A stretch of 64,000 nucleotides of DNA, taken from NCBI GenBank assembly GCA_001797275.1, contig MGOY01000028.1:1-64000 (forward strand), written 5' to 3'. The DNA comes from Clostridiales bacterium GWF2_38_85 (GTDB lineage Bacteria > Bacillota > Clostridia > Oscillospirales > CAG-382). Below are positions 28,022-37,358 of the stretch, piece by piece (the first letter of the stretch is position 1; the number at the start of each line of letters is the position of its first letter). The notes under the pieces are model-generated. The model was not told the DNA's origin, did not search any database, and saw only the letters and a program-made list of their open reading frames with translations. A program made the translations under genes and the position numbers.

Positions 28022-28795
28022 TTAAGTGTTACCGAACTTTCTAAATCTCTGATATCTTTTTTCTAACAAATCGTTTTCATCTATATTCATTGATGCATTT
28101 ATCGTTTCCAATAGTAATCGCTTTATGGTTTCGTATGATTGTTTTTGTCCGAGTTTTTCTGATATAACCTTGTCTATTATATTCAACTTATATAATTCTT
28201 TTGATGTTAATTTAAGACACTCAGCTGCTTCTGCTGCTTTACTCGAATCTTTCCAAAGTATGCTTGCGCAGCCTTCGGGTGAAATTACAGAATAAATTGA
28301 ATTTTCAAGCATCCATACTTCATCTGCAACAGCAAGCGCAAGCGCTCCGCCTGAACCGCCTTCGCCGATTATTATTGAAATTACCGGTACTTTCAGTGTC
28401 ATAAGATTATATAGACATTCTGCTATTGCTTGCCCCTGCCCTCTTTCTTCTGCACCTATACCGCAATATGCGCCGGAGGTGTCAACAAAACAGATCACAG
28501 GACGGTTAAATTTTTCGGCTAACTGCATTTGTCTTAATGCTTTTCTGTACCCTTCAGGCTGTGCCGAACCGAAATTTCTCGATATTTTATCTTTTGTATC
28601 CTGACCTTTTTCAAGACCTATGACTGTAACAGGAGTTGTATCAAGAAATGCAATTCCGGAAATAACAGCATTATCATCTGAAAACCTTCTGTCACCGTGA
28701 AGTTCAATAAAGTCGGTGAATATGTTTTCAATATAATTTTTTGTAGTTGCGCGTCCGTTTGCTCGAGCTTTTGTCACTATATCATATGCTGCCAT
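28022..28795 (-). CDS. accA: Acetyl-CoA carboxylase carboxyltransferase subunit alpha
   Basis: 257 residues, shorter than the about 315 of proteobacterial AccA because the N-terminal helical extension is absent. Crotonase-fold motifs are visible: [61 protein letters not shown] and [15 protein letters not shown]. With AccD it transfers the carboxyl group from biotin to acetyl-CoA, giving malonyl-CoA. It is the last gene of the operon, 22 bp after accD. Confidence 0.95.
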   Translation of the reverse strand: MAAYDIVTKARANGRATTKNYIENIFTDFIELHGDRRFSDDNAVISGIAFLDTTPVTVIGLEKGQDTKDKISRNFGSAQPEGYRKALRQMQLAEKFNRPVICFVDTSGAYCGIGAEERGQGQAIAECLYNLMTLKVPVISIIIGEGGSGGALALAVADEVWMLENSIYSVISPEGCASILWKDSSKAAEAAECLKLTSKELYKLNIIDKVISEKLGQKQSYETIKRLLLETINASMNIDENDLLEKRYQRFRKFGNT

Positions 28796-28817
28796 CTGAT
28801 TATCCTCCTCCCATTTA

Positions 28818-29678
28818 TTATTTATAGTTATGAAGCTGAAGTAATTTTGTCAGATACTCTTTCAGCTTTTTTCTTTCTACAATATCATTTATAAATCCGG
28901 TTTTTAAGAGATATTCAGCTTTCTGAAATCCGTCAGGCAGCTTTTGTCTTATTGTCTGTTCAATAACACGAGGTCCGGCAAAACCGACAAGTGCATTTGG
29001 TTCTGCAATTATTATATCACCCTGCATAGCAAAGCTGGCAGTTACACCACCCATAGTCGGATCGGTTAAAACTGTGATATATAACAAGCGGTTATCTGAA
29101 TGTTTTTTTACTGCACCGCTGACCTTTGCCATTTGCATGAGAGATAAAATACCCTCCTGCATTCTGGCTCCACCTGAAACACAAAAACCAATAACCGGAA
29201 GTCTGTTTTCTGATGCGAATTCAAATATTCTCGTTATCTTTTCACCGACAACTGTTCCCATAGAACCCATCATAAAGTACGGTTCCATAACGAATATAGC
29301 TGAATTTATACTATTTATTTTGCATACTCCTGTAATTACAGCTTCATTTTCGCTACTTTCGAGTTGCGAATTTTTTAGTTTTTTATCATAATTCGGGAAG
29401 TCGAGTATGTTTTCGGATTTTAAATCAGTATTATGTTCTATAAAACTGTCTTCATCTGCTATCATATTAAGCCGTTGGCGTGAATTCATCCTGAAATGAT
29501 GATTGCAATAACTGCATACAACTAAATTTTCGTTAAGCTCATCATTGAACAACATTTTATTGCATGATGGACAGCAAACACACATTTCGTTCGGAATGTT
29601 AGCTGATGGTGTTTTACTTTGTTTTATATTACCTTCAAGTGCAATTTTTGGTTTTTTAAATATACCTTTTCTGATCAT
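28818..29678 (-). CDS. accD: Acetyl-CoA carboxylase carboxyltransferase subunit beta
   Basis: 286 residues. An N-terminal zinc ribbon, C-x2-C (CPSCNKML, about 35-38) and C-x2-C (CSYCNHHF, about 52-55), precedes the carboxyltransferase domain with [27 protein letters not shown] and [16 protein letters not shown]. It partners with AccA. The start overlaps the accC stop by four bases (ATGA-type), a sign of translational coupling. Confidence 0.96.
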   Translation of the reverse strand: MIRKGIFKKPKIALEGNIKQSKTPSANIPNEMCVCCPSCNKMLFNDELNENLVVCSYCNHHFRMNSRQRLNMIADEDSFIEHNTDLKSENILDFPNYDKKLKNSQLESSENEAVITGVCKINSINSAIFVMEPYFMMGSMGTVVGEKITRIFEFASENRLPVIGFCVSGGARMQEGILSLMQMAKVSGAVKKHSDNRLLYITVLTDPTMGGVTASFAMQGDIIIAEPNALVGFAGPRVIEQTIRQKLPDGFQKAEYLLKTGFINDIVERKKLKEYLTKLLQLHNYK

Positions 29679-31021
29679 ACAATATCAATACCTCCGTTTT
29701 TCAGGACATCGGTTGAATAATCTCCGTTAGTAAAAGTTTCACTTGAAACTATCTCAAGCAGGTAATCTATGTTTGTATCTATGCCTTCAATGACAAGTTC
29801 ACATAGCGCTGCTTTCATTTTACGTAATGCTTCTTCGCGTGTCGGAGCATATACAATCAATTTTCCAAGCAATGAATCATAGAACGGTGGAACGATATAA
29901 TCCTGATAAATAGCTGTATCAAATCTAATCCAAGGACCTCCGGGAATATGAAGGAAGGTTATCTTACCTGCGCATGGTTTGAATTTATTTTTCGGATCTT
30001 CTGCATTAATGCGGCATTCGATTGCATGACCGTAAAATTTAACTGGAGCTTGCGTGAAATCGATTGCTATACCTGCAGCAACTCTTATCTGCCACTTTAC
30101 AAGATCGATACCTGTTACCATTTCGGTTACAGGATGTTCAACTTGAAGTCTTGTATTCATCTCACAAAAATAGTAATTGTTTCTTTTATCAAGCAAGAAT
30201 TCAATTGTTCCAACCCCTGTATATCCGACTGTTTGTACTGTCTTTGTAGCTGTATCAATCAGTTTTTTACGCAATTCGACAGTTACCACCGTTGAAGGAC
30301 TTTCCTCAATCATCTTCTGATTGTTACGCTGTACAGAGCAGTCTCTTTCGCCTAAACAAACTATGTTGCCGTAATTGTCGCAAATTATCTGCATTTCTAT
30401 ATGTTTAATCGAAGTCAGATATTTTTCCATATAAACACTGCCATCACCGAATGCTGCTTTTGCTTCGGTTGTTGCAATTGTGAAAGCATTTGCAAGCTCA
30501 GCTTGTTTTTCGACGACCCTTATTCCTTTACCACCGCCGCCTGCACTTGCTTTTATCATTATCGGATAACCGATTTTTTCAGCTTCAACTTTTGCCTTTG
30601 TCATATCATCAATTATTTCACTGCCGTTTATAACAGGAACTCCTGCATTTCTCATTGTTATACGTGCTGCATTTTTATCGCCCATTTTTTTTATTACTTC
30701 ACTTTTTGCACCTATAAAAACGATTCCGCATTGTTCACACATAGCAGAAAATTTTGCGTTTTCGGATAACAAGCCGTATCCCGGGTGAATCGCTTCAACC
30801 TTACATGAAACTGCAATAGTGAGTATTGCACTTATATTCAAATAGCTGTCCTTAACCTGTGCAGCACCGACACAATAGCTCTCGTCGGCAAGACTGACAT
30901 GCATAGCATTTCTGTCAGCTTCCGAAAATACTGCTACTGTTGATATACCCATTTCTTTGCAGGCTCTGATTATTCTGACTGCTATTTCGCCACGGTTGGC
31001 TATTAATATTTTTGAAAACAA
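29675..31021 (-). CDS. accC: Acetyl-CoA carboxylase biotin carboxylase subunit
   Basis: 448 residues, the normal length. ATP-grasp enzyme with FSKILIANRGEIAVRIIRA at the start, KASAGGGGKGIRVV (glycine-rich loop), the ERDCSVQRNNQK segment, EMNTRLQVEHPVTE (catalytic region) and a C-terminal biotin carboxylase domain. It carboxylates biotin on AccB using ATP and bicarbonate. It lies 21 bp after fabZ and overlaps accD by four bases. Confidence 0.97.
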   Translation of the reverse strand: MFSKILIANRGEIAVRIIRACKEMGISTVAVFSEADRNAMHVSLADESYCVGAAQVKDSYLNISAILTIAVSCKVEAIHPGYGLLSENAKFSAMCEQCGIVFIGAKSEVIKKMGDKNAARITMRNAGVPVINGSEIIDDMTKAKVEAEKIGYPIMIKASAGGGGKGIRVVEKQAELANAFTIATTEAKAAFGDGSVYMEKYLTSIKHIEMQIICDNYGNIVCLGERDCSVQRNNQKMIEESPSTVVTVELRKKLIDTATKTVQTVGYTGVGTIEFLLDKRNNYYFCEMNTRLQVEHPVTEMVTGIDLVKWQIRVAAGIAIDFTQAPVKFYGHAIECRINAEDPKNKFKPCAGKITFLHIPGGPWIRFDTAIYQDYIVPPFYDSLLGKLIVYAPTREEALRKMKAALCELVIEGIDTNIDYLLEIVSSETFTNGDYSTDVLKNGGIDIV

Positions 31022-31042
31022 TTGCCAACTCTCCTTATTGAA

Positions 31043-31459
31043 TCAGTTTTTAATTAAAGCGAATGAAAATTCGCCGCTGACACATATTTTACCGTTCACA
31101 ATCCCTTTGCATTCAGCAAAATAGAAAGGCGGCATTTCTCTTATTAATGAACACTCAAAATTGATTGTATCTCCAGGTTTAACGACTGTTTTGAACTTGA
31201 CTTTATTCATTCCGCTGAACAACGGTGTACAGCCCGATATTTTCTCACCAAGCAGCACACAGCAGGTTTGCGCTGCCATTTCACATTGAATTACTCCCGG
31301 TACAATCGGATTATTGGGGAAATGACCTTGCAGAAAGTATTCATCACCCTTTACAATATAGCTGCCATGAGCTATATTATCATCACTGACATATGCCTCA
31401 TCAACCAAAAGCATTGGTTCACGATGCGGTAATATGTTCTTCAGTTCATTTCTGTCCAA
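31043..31459 (-). CDS. fabZ: 3-hydroxyacyl-ACP dehydratase
   Basis: 138 residues. The hotdog-fold motifs LPHREPMLLVDEA and GHFPNNPIVPGVIQCEMAAQ carry the catalytic His and Glu. FSGMNKVKFKTVVKPGDT completes the family pattern. It dehydrates 3-hydroxyacyl-ACP in each elongation cycle. It lies between accB and accC, the order seen in many Firmicutes. Confidence 0.96.
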   Translation of the reverse strand: MDRNELKNILPHREPMLLVDEAYVSDDNIAHGSYIVKGDEYFLQGHFPNNPIVPGVIQCEMAAQTCCVLLGEKISGCTPLFSGMNKVKFKTVVKPGDTINFECSLIREMPPFYFAECKGIVNGKICVSGEFSFALIKN

Positions 31460-31472
31460 AACAATACCTCCG

Positions 31473-31889
31473 TTATTTCAATCTTAACAGTGTTTGACCA
31501 TACTCAACAATACTTTCATTCTGAGCACAAATCTCAATGATTGTTCCGCTGATTTCTGTAGTAATTTCATTCATAAGCTTCATAGCTTCTATAATACATA
31601 CAACATCACCTTTGCTTATATTCTGACCTATTTTAACAAACGGTTGACTTTTGGGTGAGGAAGATGCATAGAATACACCTGCAAACGGTGCTTTTATGAT
31701 TATGCCTTCGTCTTTTAACATAGTTACTTCCTGTTTTTGTGATGAAGCTTCAACTGTTGCAGGAGCTACTGGGACAGCTGAAATCTGGCGTTTCATAACT
31801 ATCTTTTTATCGCCTTCGCAAACTTCAAGCTCGGACAAATTCATCTTGTTCAAGACATCAGCTAAAGCCTTTATTTCTTTTATATCCAT
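31473..31889 (-). CDS. accB: Biotin carboxyl carrier protein of acetyl-CoA carboxylase
   Basis: 138 residues. An N-terminal DIKEIKALADVLNKMNLSELEV region, a flexible Ala/Pro/Val/Thr linker (about 36-55), then the biotinyl domain with IIEAMKLMNEI. The biotin acceptor is Lys104. It shuttles carboxybiotin between AccC and AccA/AccD. It lies 20 bp after fabF. Confidence 0.96.
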   Translation of the reverse strand: MDIKEIKALADVLNKMNLSELEVCEGDKKIVMKRQISAVPVAPATVEASSQKQEVTMLKDEGIIIKAPFAGVFYASSSPKSQPFVKIGQNISKGDVVCIIEAMKLMNEITTEISGTIIEICAQNESIVEYGQTLLRLK

Positions 31890-31908
31890 AAAATTATACC
31901 TCTACAAT

Positions 31909-33141
31909 TCAAGTTATTAATGGTTTAAAGACCAAACATACATTATGTCCGCCGAACCCGAGAGAAGTCGATAATACAAAATCAACCTTTACTTTTCTTG
32001 CCTGATTCGGAACATAATCAAGATCACATTCTTCATCCGGAACTTGATAACCTATTGTCGGTGGAAGAATGCCATTATTCAAAGCAAGCACAGATGCGAT
32101 TGCCTCAACTGCACCGGCTGCTCCGAGCATATGACCTGTCATGGATTTTGTAGAACTGATCATTATTTCATATGCTTTCTTCCCAAACACATTCTTTATC
32201 GCAAGTGTTTCCGCTTTATCGTTTAAATGTGTGCTTGTTCCATGAGCGTTTATATATATTTTATCGTTTTCCGTTATATTAGCTTCTTTTTTCGCGAGAT
32301 CTATAGCATTTGTTGCGCCAAGTGCATCCGGATGCGGTGCTGTTACATGGTAAGCATCACTCGTATTACCGTAGCCGCAAACCTCTGCATAAATTTTTGC
32401 ACCTCTTGCTACTGCATGATTATATTCTTCGAGTATAAGTATTCCGGCACCTTCACCCATAACAAAGCCGTTTCTTTCTTTATCAAAAGGGATTGAGCTT
32501 CTTTTCGGATCAGTACTTTCTGACAAAGCAAAGCAATTTGCAAAGCCTGCGATTGCGAGAGGGTTTATTGCAGCTTCAGAACCACCGGCGATAATTGCAT
32601 CCGCTCTACCGTATTTTATTGCAAGATATGCCTCACCAATTGTATTTGAAGATGTTGCACAAGCAGTTACAACCGGAAGAGTCGGTCCCATTGCTTTAAA
32701 TTTAATCGAAATCATTCCTGTTGCCATATTACCAATCATCATAGGGATGAAATGAGGAGAGACTCTTGAGGCGCCCTTTGTATACAGTTTGATTGATTCA
32801 TCATAGAATGTTGCCATTCCACCGATGCCAGAACCAACATAAACACCAAGTCTTGTGTTTTCATAATCTATCAAATTGCTGTCAGCCATTGCCTGAACCG
32901 CAGCTGCATACGCATACTGTGTGTAAAGGTCTGATTTTCTTATTTCACTTTTATCGGCAAAATATATTTTTGGATCAAAATCTTTTACTTCTGCATCAGT
33001 TTTGATTTTTATATCAGTTGTATCAAAACGTGTTATAAAATCAATTCCGCTTATACCGTTTGATAAGCTATTCCAGAATGAATTTATATCATTCCCGACA
33101 GGTGATATTACACCTATTCCTGTTATAACTACTCTTTGCAT
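31909..33141 (-). CDS. fabF: Beta-ketoacyl-ACP synthase II
   Basis: 410 residues from the ATG at 33141, preferred over an in-frame ATG at 33159 because AGGGTGA lies just upstream and the protein then starts MQRVVITGIGVISP as usual. The catalytic triad is visible: Cys in TACATSSNTIGEAY, His in NAHGTSTHLNDKAE and His in STKSMTGHMLGAAG. It condenses malonyl-ACP with acyl-ACP. It directly follows fabG. Confidence 0.97.
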   Translation of the reverse strand: MQRVVITGIGVISPVGNDINSFWNSLSNGISGIDFITRFDTTDIKIKTDAEVKDFDPKIYFADKSEIRKSDLYTQYAYAAAVQAMADSNLIDYENTRLGVYVGSGIGGMATFYDESIKLYTKGASRVSPHFIPMMIGNMATGMISIKFKAMGPTLPVVTACATSSNTIGEAYLAIKYGRADAIIAGGSEAAINPLAIAGFANCFALSESTDPKRSSIPFDKERNGFVMGEGAGILILEEYNHAVARGAKIYAEVCGYGNTSDAYHVTAPHPDALGATNAIDLAKKEANITENDKIYINAHGTSTHLNDKAETLAIKNVFGKKAYEIMISSTKSMTGHMLGAAGAVEAIASVLALNNGILPPTIGYQVPDEECDLDYVPNQARKVKVDFVLSTSLGFGGHNVCLVFKPLIT

Positions 33142-33159
33142 ATTCACCCTGCTTTCCAC

Positions 33160-33900
33160 TTAAATATATAATCCGCCATCGACCTTTATAACTTCACCTG
33201 TAATATAACTTGCCATATCTGAAGCTAGAAAAACTGCCAATGACGCAATATCTTTCGAATTGCCAAGTCTTTTCATCGGTATCTGAGCTTTAGCTGATTC
33301 AAGCATTTCAATAGGTAAAGCACCGGTCATATCAGTTTCAATAAAACCGGGTGCTATTGCATTGCAGGTTATATTTCTTGCTCCGAATTCTTTTGCAACT
33401 GTCTTTGTTAATCCGATAATTCCTGCTTTTGAAGCTGCATAATTTGCTTGACCGGGGTTCCCCATCATGCCTGAGACAGATGATATATTAATGATTCGTC
33501 CGCTTCTCTTTTTTATGAAATGCTTGCAGGTATTCCGAATCATATTGAAAGTACCTTTTAGATTTGTATCGATAACCGAATCAAAATCTTCCTCTGACAT
33601 CTGCATCAATAATTTATCTTTTGTAATACCTGCATTGTTGACAAGAATGTCAATCCCACCGAAATCATTGATTATTAGATTACAAACATTCTGACATGAA
33701 TTAAAATCAGCTACATTGCATTGATAGGCAGCTGCTCTTACACCATATGTAATCGCTTCTTTACAAGCTTCTTCTGCTTTTACAACATTCCCGTTGTAAA
33801 GAATTGCAACATCAGCTCCGGCTTCTGCCATTGCAAACGATATTGCTTTTCCTATACCTCTTGAAGCTCCTGTAATAACGGCAACCTTGTTCTTCAGCAC
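33160..33900 (-). CDS. fabG: 3-oxoacyl-ACP reductase
   Basis: 246 residues. Classical short-chain dehydrogenase: VITGASRGIGKAIS (cofactor loop), NNAGIT, ISSVSGMMGNPGQANYAASKAG (catalytic Ser, Tyr, Lys) and IAPGFIETDMT. It reduces 3-oxoacyl-ACP with NADPH. The start overlaps the fabD stop by seven bases. Confidence 0.97.
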   Translation of the reverse strand: MLKNKVAVITGASRGIGKAISFAMAEAGADVAILYNGNVVKAEEACKEAITYGVRAAAYQCNVADFNSCQNVCNLIINDFGGIDILVNNAGITKDKLLMQMSEEDFDSVIDTNLKGTFNMIRNTCKHFIKKRSGRIINISSVSGMMGNPGQANYAASKAGIIGLTKTVAKEFGARNITCNAIAPGFIETDMTGALPIEMLESAKAQIPMKRLGNSKDIASLAVFLASDMASYITGEVIKVDGGLYI

Positions 33901-34808
33901 TGGAGTAACTCCTTTACTTTTATAATATCATCGGTATTTTCAACATTTATTGTTTTAATTTTACTTGATATTTTCTGAATCAAACCGCAAAGCACCTTAC
34001 CTGCTCCGACTTCAATAAATGTATCAACTCTGTCGGCTATCATGTTATTGATTGTATCTTCCCATCTCACCGGATGGTTGACCTGGTCTGCTAAAGTATC
34101 AGCAATATCTGATGGGTACGGTTTTGCGGATATATTTGCATAAACAGGTATTTTTGCTTTATTGAATTTTACTGTTTTTAAATATTCTCTCAGCTTTTCT
34201 GATGCTTCATTCATAAACGGTGAATGAAAAGCTCCGCTTACAGTAAGCTTAATTGTTCTGCCGCCTTCTTTTTTTATTGCTCCAATTAAATCATCACATG
34301 ATTCAACAGCACATGCCACTACAATCTGTCCGGGCGAGTTGTAGTTTACCGGATATGAATTATCGACTATTCTACATATTTCTTCAACCTTTTCGTTATC
34401 AAGCTTTAGGACGACAATCATTGCACCTTTATTTTTTTCGGAGCATTCCTGCATGAATTGACCTCTCATGCAGACGAATCGGAATGCATCTTCAACAGTC
34501 AGCATTTCTGAGAATGCTACTGCTGCTGTTTCGCCAAGCGAAAATCCTGCAACACAATCAGGTGTTATACCTTCGGCTTTCAATGCTTCCGCACAAGCTA
34601 AATCCATTGTAAATAGAGCCGGTTGTGTATTTGAGGTTATAGACAATTGCTCAGTATTACCATTGAAACACAAATCTTTAATGCCGGGTTTTATAGATTC
34701 TGCAATATCAAATATTTTCTTAGCTGCAGAGTTGTTTTCATACATTTTATTACCCATTCCGGAATATTGCGCTCCCTGACCGGCAAATACAAAGGCTATT
34801 TTACCCAT
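33894..34808 (-). CDS. fabD: Malonyl-CoA:ACP transacylase
   Basis: 304 residues. FVFAGQGAQYSGMG at the N-terminus, nucleophile Ser in AGFSLGETAAV (GxSxG), conserved Arg in CMRGQFMQE, and His in VSGAFHSPFM. It loads malonyl groups onto ACP. It overlaps fabK by 13 bases and fabG by seven, so these three are tightly coupled. Confidence 0.97.
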   Translation of the reverse strand: MGKIAFVFAGQGAQYSGMGNKMYENNSAAKKIFDIAESIKPGIKDLCFNGNTEQLSITSNTQPALFTMDLACAEALKAEGITPDCVAGFSLGETAAVAFSEMLTVEDAFRFVCMRGQFMQECSEKNKGAMIVVLKLDNEKVEEICRIVDNSYPVNYNSPGQIVVACAVESCDDLIGAIKKEGGRTIKLTVSGAFHSPFMNEASEKLREYLKTVKFNKAKIPVYANISAKPYPSDIADTLADQVNHPVRWEDTINNMIADRVDTFIEVGAGKVLCGLIQKISSKIKTINVENTDDIIKVKELLQC

Positions 34809-35743
34809 TGTAAATTACCTCTCATCACCTTTTCAGCTTCCTCAAACAGCTCAACAATAATTTCTCTGCATGTCTGTTCTTTCTTTACCATCGAAGCAAT
34901 TTGTCCGGCTATAACACAGCCCTCGACAATATCACCTTCGATAGCTGCTCTGCGTAATACTCCAAGTCCAAGCTTTTCAAGTTCTTCGTTTGAAATACTG
35001 CTATCATACTCTTTTTCAAGATAGTTTCTTGTAAATCTGTTTTTTAATGATCTTACCGGATGACCTAACCTTTTTCCTGTTAAAACAGTATCTATATCTC
35101 TTGCATTCAAAACTCTGTCTTTATAATTACGATGAACATTACATTCTTTTGCAGTTATAAAGCGAGTGCCGAGTTGGACACCGACTGCGCCGAGCGAAAA
35201 TGCTGCTGCAACACCTCTGCCGTCTGCAATACCACCTGCTGCGATGACCGGAATATTTACAACATCACAAACCTGTGGGACAAGAGCCATTGTTGTCAGC
35301 TCTCCGACATGACCTCCGGATTCACCACCTTCGGCAACAACTGCAAAAGCACCGTCGCGTTCCATCTTTCTTGCAATTGCTGTTGAAGGTACAACAGGTA
35401 TTATTTTAATTCCTGCAGCCAGCCATGTCGGCATATACTTTGAGGGACTTCCCGCTCCGGTTGTCAGGACTTTTACCCCCTCTTCGATTACGGTTCTTGC
35501 AACTTCATCGGCAAAAGGGCTCATCAGCATTACATTGACACCAAACGGTTTTGAGGTCATTTCCTTTGTTTTTCTGATTTCTGCTTTCAGTTGCTCAGCA
35601 TTGGAATTCATACCCGCAATTATACCAAGACCACCTGCATTTGAAACTGCAGCAGCAAGCTCAGCATTTGCAATCCAAGCCATACCGCCTTGAAAAATCG
35701 GATATTCAATCTCCAATCCTTCACAAATTATTGTTTTAATCAT
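34796..35743 (-). CDS. fabK: FMN-dependent enoyl-ACP reductase II
   Basis: 315 residues from the ATG at 35743. An in-frame ATG at 35755 touches the AAAAGGA site and is less likely. Nitronate-monooxygenase-like TIM barrel with YPIFQGGMAWIA, AEGGESGGHVGELTTMALVPQ and IAAGGIADGRGVAAAFSLGAVGVQLGTRF, the FabK pattern. It reduces trans-2-enoyl-ACP with NAD(P)H and FMN. No FabI is present, so this is the enoyl reductase of the operon and would be expected to be triclosan-tolerant. Confidence 0.95.
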   Translation of the reverse strand: MIKTIICEGLEIEYPIFQGGMAWIANAELAAAVSNAGGLGIIAGMNSNAEQLKAEIRKTKEMTSKPFGVNVMLMSPFADEVARTVIEEGVKVLTTGAGSPSKYMPTWLAAGIKIIPVVPSTAIARKMERDGAFAVVAEGGESGGHVGELTTMALVPQVCDVVNIPVIAAGGIADGRGVAAAFSLGAVGVQLGTRFITAKECNVHRNYKDRVLNARDIDTVLTGKRLGHPVRSLKNRFTRNYLEKEYDSSISNEELEKLGLGVLRRAAIEGDIVEGCVIAGQIASMVKKEQTCREIIVELFEEAEKVMRGNLQWVK

Positions 35744-35820
35744 TGCATTTACCATTCCTTTTGAAAAGCAAGTATAACATTATGATTGCCTTGCTGATCG
35801 AAGTGTTTTAAATTTTAATT

Positions 35821-36042
35821 CTAATTTATCTTTGATTCAATAAAATTAACAACATCGCCGACGGTTTTGATTGATTCACGATCATCAACATTGATACTGT
35901 ACTCATCTTCTATATTCATTATAAGTTCAGCAATATCAAGTGAATCGAGATTTAAATCCAATAGTGCTGTTTCCGATGTTATTGTATCATCTTCCTCGCC
36001 CTTCAATTCTGCAATCATTCCCATTACTTTTTTAAATACCAT
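35821..36042 (-). CDS. acpP: Acyl carrier protein
   Basis: 73 residues from the ATG at 36042, chosen because GGAGG lies nine bases upstream. An in-frame upstream ATG at 36081 would lie inside fabH. The phosphopantetheine site is Ser34 in LNLDSLDIAEL. The protein is acidic (GEEDDTITSE, EDEYSINVDD) as expected. It carries growing acyl chains for the whole operon. It lies between fabH and fabK. Confidence 0.95.
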   Translation of the reverse strand: MVFKKVMGMIAELKGEEDDTITSETALLDLNLDSLDIAELIMNIEDEYSINVDDRESIKTVGDVVNFIESKIN

Positions 36043-36062
36043 AATTATCTTCCTCCAAAAAT

Positions 36063-37031
36063 TTATTTTTTCTTTTTCCATTCAATTATGCATGTACCAG
36101 TTGTAAGACCTGCACCGAAGGCGCAAAAAATCAATTTATCGTTCAATTTTAATTTGCCTTCTTTATTCAACTCATCAAGAAGTATGGGAATACTTGCAGA
36201 TGAGGTGTTGCCGTATTTTTCAATATTGTGTGGGAATTTTATTTCGGGTTGCTTCAACTTTTTTCGTGCTGTATTTATTATACGTATATTTGCTTGATGT
36301 AATATGAAAAGAGATATATCTTCAGATGAAAGAGCATTATTTTCAAGTATACTATTTATCTCATCGATAATAGATGAAACCGCAAACATAAATACTTCCT
36401 GCCCGTCCATTGTAAGTTGACTTTTATAATCATCAGCTTTTGAAAATGGGTTATTACCTCTAACACCAGGAACATTGAGAATTTCGGCATTTGCTTGACT
36501 TTTATTACACACTGCAATAAGACCGTTTCCCTTTTCGAGAACAACAGCACCTGCTCCGTCACCAAATAATACACAAGATGCTCTGTCTTGCCAATCAACA
36601 AGCCTTGAAAGTGATTCCGCACAAATTATCAAAACTTTACTTACCCGTCCAGAATCGAAATATACGGATGCAAGATCCATTGCATATATAAATCCCGAGC
36701 AAGCCATGTTTATATCAAAAACAAACTTACTCTTTGAACCGATTTTATCACGAATGAGGCAGCTCATTGCAGGTGAAATATAGTCGCCTACCAATGAAGA
36801 GCATATAATCATGTCGATTTCATCGGCTTTTATATGAGCATCGAAAATTGCATTTTGAGCAGCTTCACAAGCTAAATCAAGCAATTTTTCATCAGTCAAA
36901 ACCCGTCTTTCTCTAATACCTGTTCTTGATGAAATCCATTCGTCATCAGTTTCAAGAAAGTTCATTAAATCGAAATTTGTAATTACTTTTTTAGGAACAC
37001 TGCTCCCAGTACCGGATATATAAAAACTCAT
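36063..37031 (-). CDS. fabH: Beta-ketoacyl-ACP synthase III
   Basis: 322 residues, first gene of the operon. Active-site Cys in DINMACSGFIYAMD, His in FILHQANIRI and Asn in YGNTSSASIPI; SRTGIRERR near the N-terminus binds CoA. It starts fatty acid synthesis by condensing acetyl- or branched acyl-CoA with malonyl-ACP. It is preceded by a consensus promoter with two FabT-like operators, facing a MarR-family gene. Confidence 0.97.
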   Translation of the reverse strand: MSFYISGTGSSVPKKVITNFDLMNFLETDDEWISSRTGIRERRVLTDEKLLDLACEAAQNAIFDAHIKADEIDMIICSSLVGDYISPAMSCLIRDKIGSKSKFVFDINMACSGFIYAMDLASVYFDSGRVSKVLIICAESLSRLVDWQDRASCVLFGDGAGAVVLEKGNGLIAVCNKSQANAEILNVPGVRGNNPFSKADDYKSQLTMDGQEVFMFAVSSIIDEINSILENNALSSEDISLFILHQANIRIINTARKKLKQPEIKFPHNIEKYGNTSSASIPILLDELNKEGKLKLNDKLIFCAFGAGLTTGTCIIEWKKKK

Positions 37032-37088
37032 ATTTGTTTCCTTGTTAAATTATTTTTTATAGTATATAAATAAATTAAAATGTTATTA

Positions 37089-37103
37089 CTTTGAATATCA
37101 AAG
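37089..37103. promoter_or_regulatory. FabT-like operator O1 at the fab transcription start
   Basis: A perfect 15-bp palindrome CTTTGA-ATA-TCAAAG, located just downstream of the -10 box of the minus-strand fab promoter. It resembles the AGTTTGAxxxTCAAAxT sites bound by FabT in streptococci. Confidence 0.7.
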
Positions 37104-37113
37104 CTTTTCTACT

Positions 37114-37141
37114 ATTATACACATTTTACGATGTTTGTCAA
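37114..37141 (-). promoter_or_regulatory. Promoter of the fab/acc operon
   Basis: Minus strand TTGACA (complement of 37136-37141), 16-bp spacer, TATAAT (complement of 37114-37119), both hexamers perfect. Transcription should start near 37107, about 75 bases before fabH. Confidence 0.85.
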
Positions 37142-37147
37142 TAGTAT

Positions 37148-37160
37148 TTTGAGAATCAAA
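37148..37160. promoter_or_regulatory. FabT-like operator O2 upstream of the -35 box
   Basis: TTTGA-GAA-TCAAA, a second copy of the operator palindrome, seven bases upstream of the fab -35 hexamer. Together with O1 it brackets the promoter. Confidence 0.65.
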
Positions 37161-37253
37161 GTAATATTTTTTTTGAACGATAGAGTAATTTTACTTTCTG
37201 GTTTATCAAAAATACAACAAAATAATGTTTTCCGTATTTAAATTGATAAAATG

Positions 37254-37282
37254 TTGACAAAAAAAATTATTAAATATATAAT
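37254..37282 (+). promoter_or_regulatory. Perfect consensus promoter of the MarR/FabT-like gene
   Basis: TTGACA (37254-37259), 17-bp spacer beginning with seven A, TATAAT (37277-37282). It is divergent from the fab promoter, with 112 bp between the two -35 boxes. Confidence 0.85.
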
Positions 37283-37358
37283 AAGATAATGATAAATTAG
37301 AGGCAATTTTGAAATTACAGTTTTGTATCGATAAAAAAATAAATCAAAGAGGGAGATT

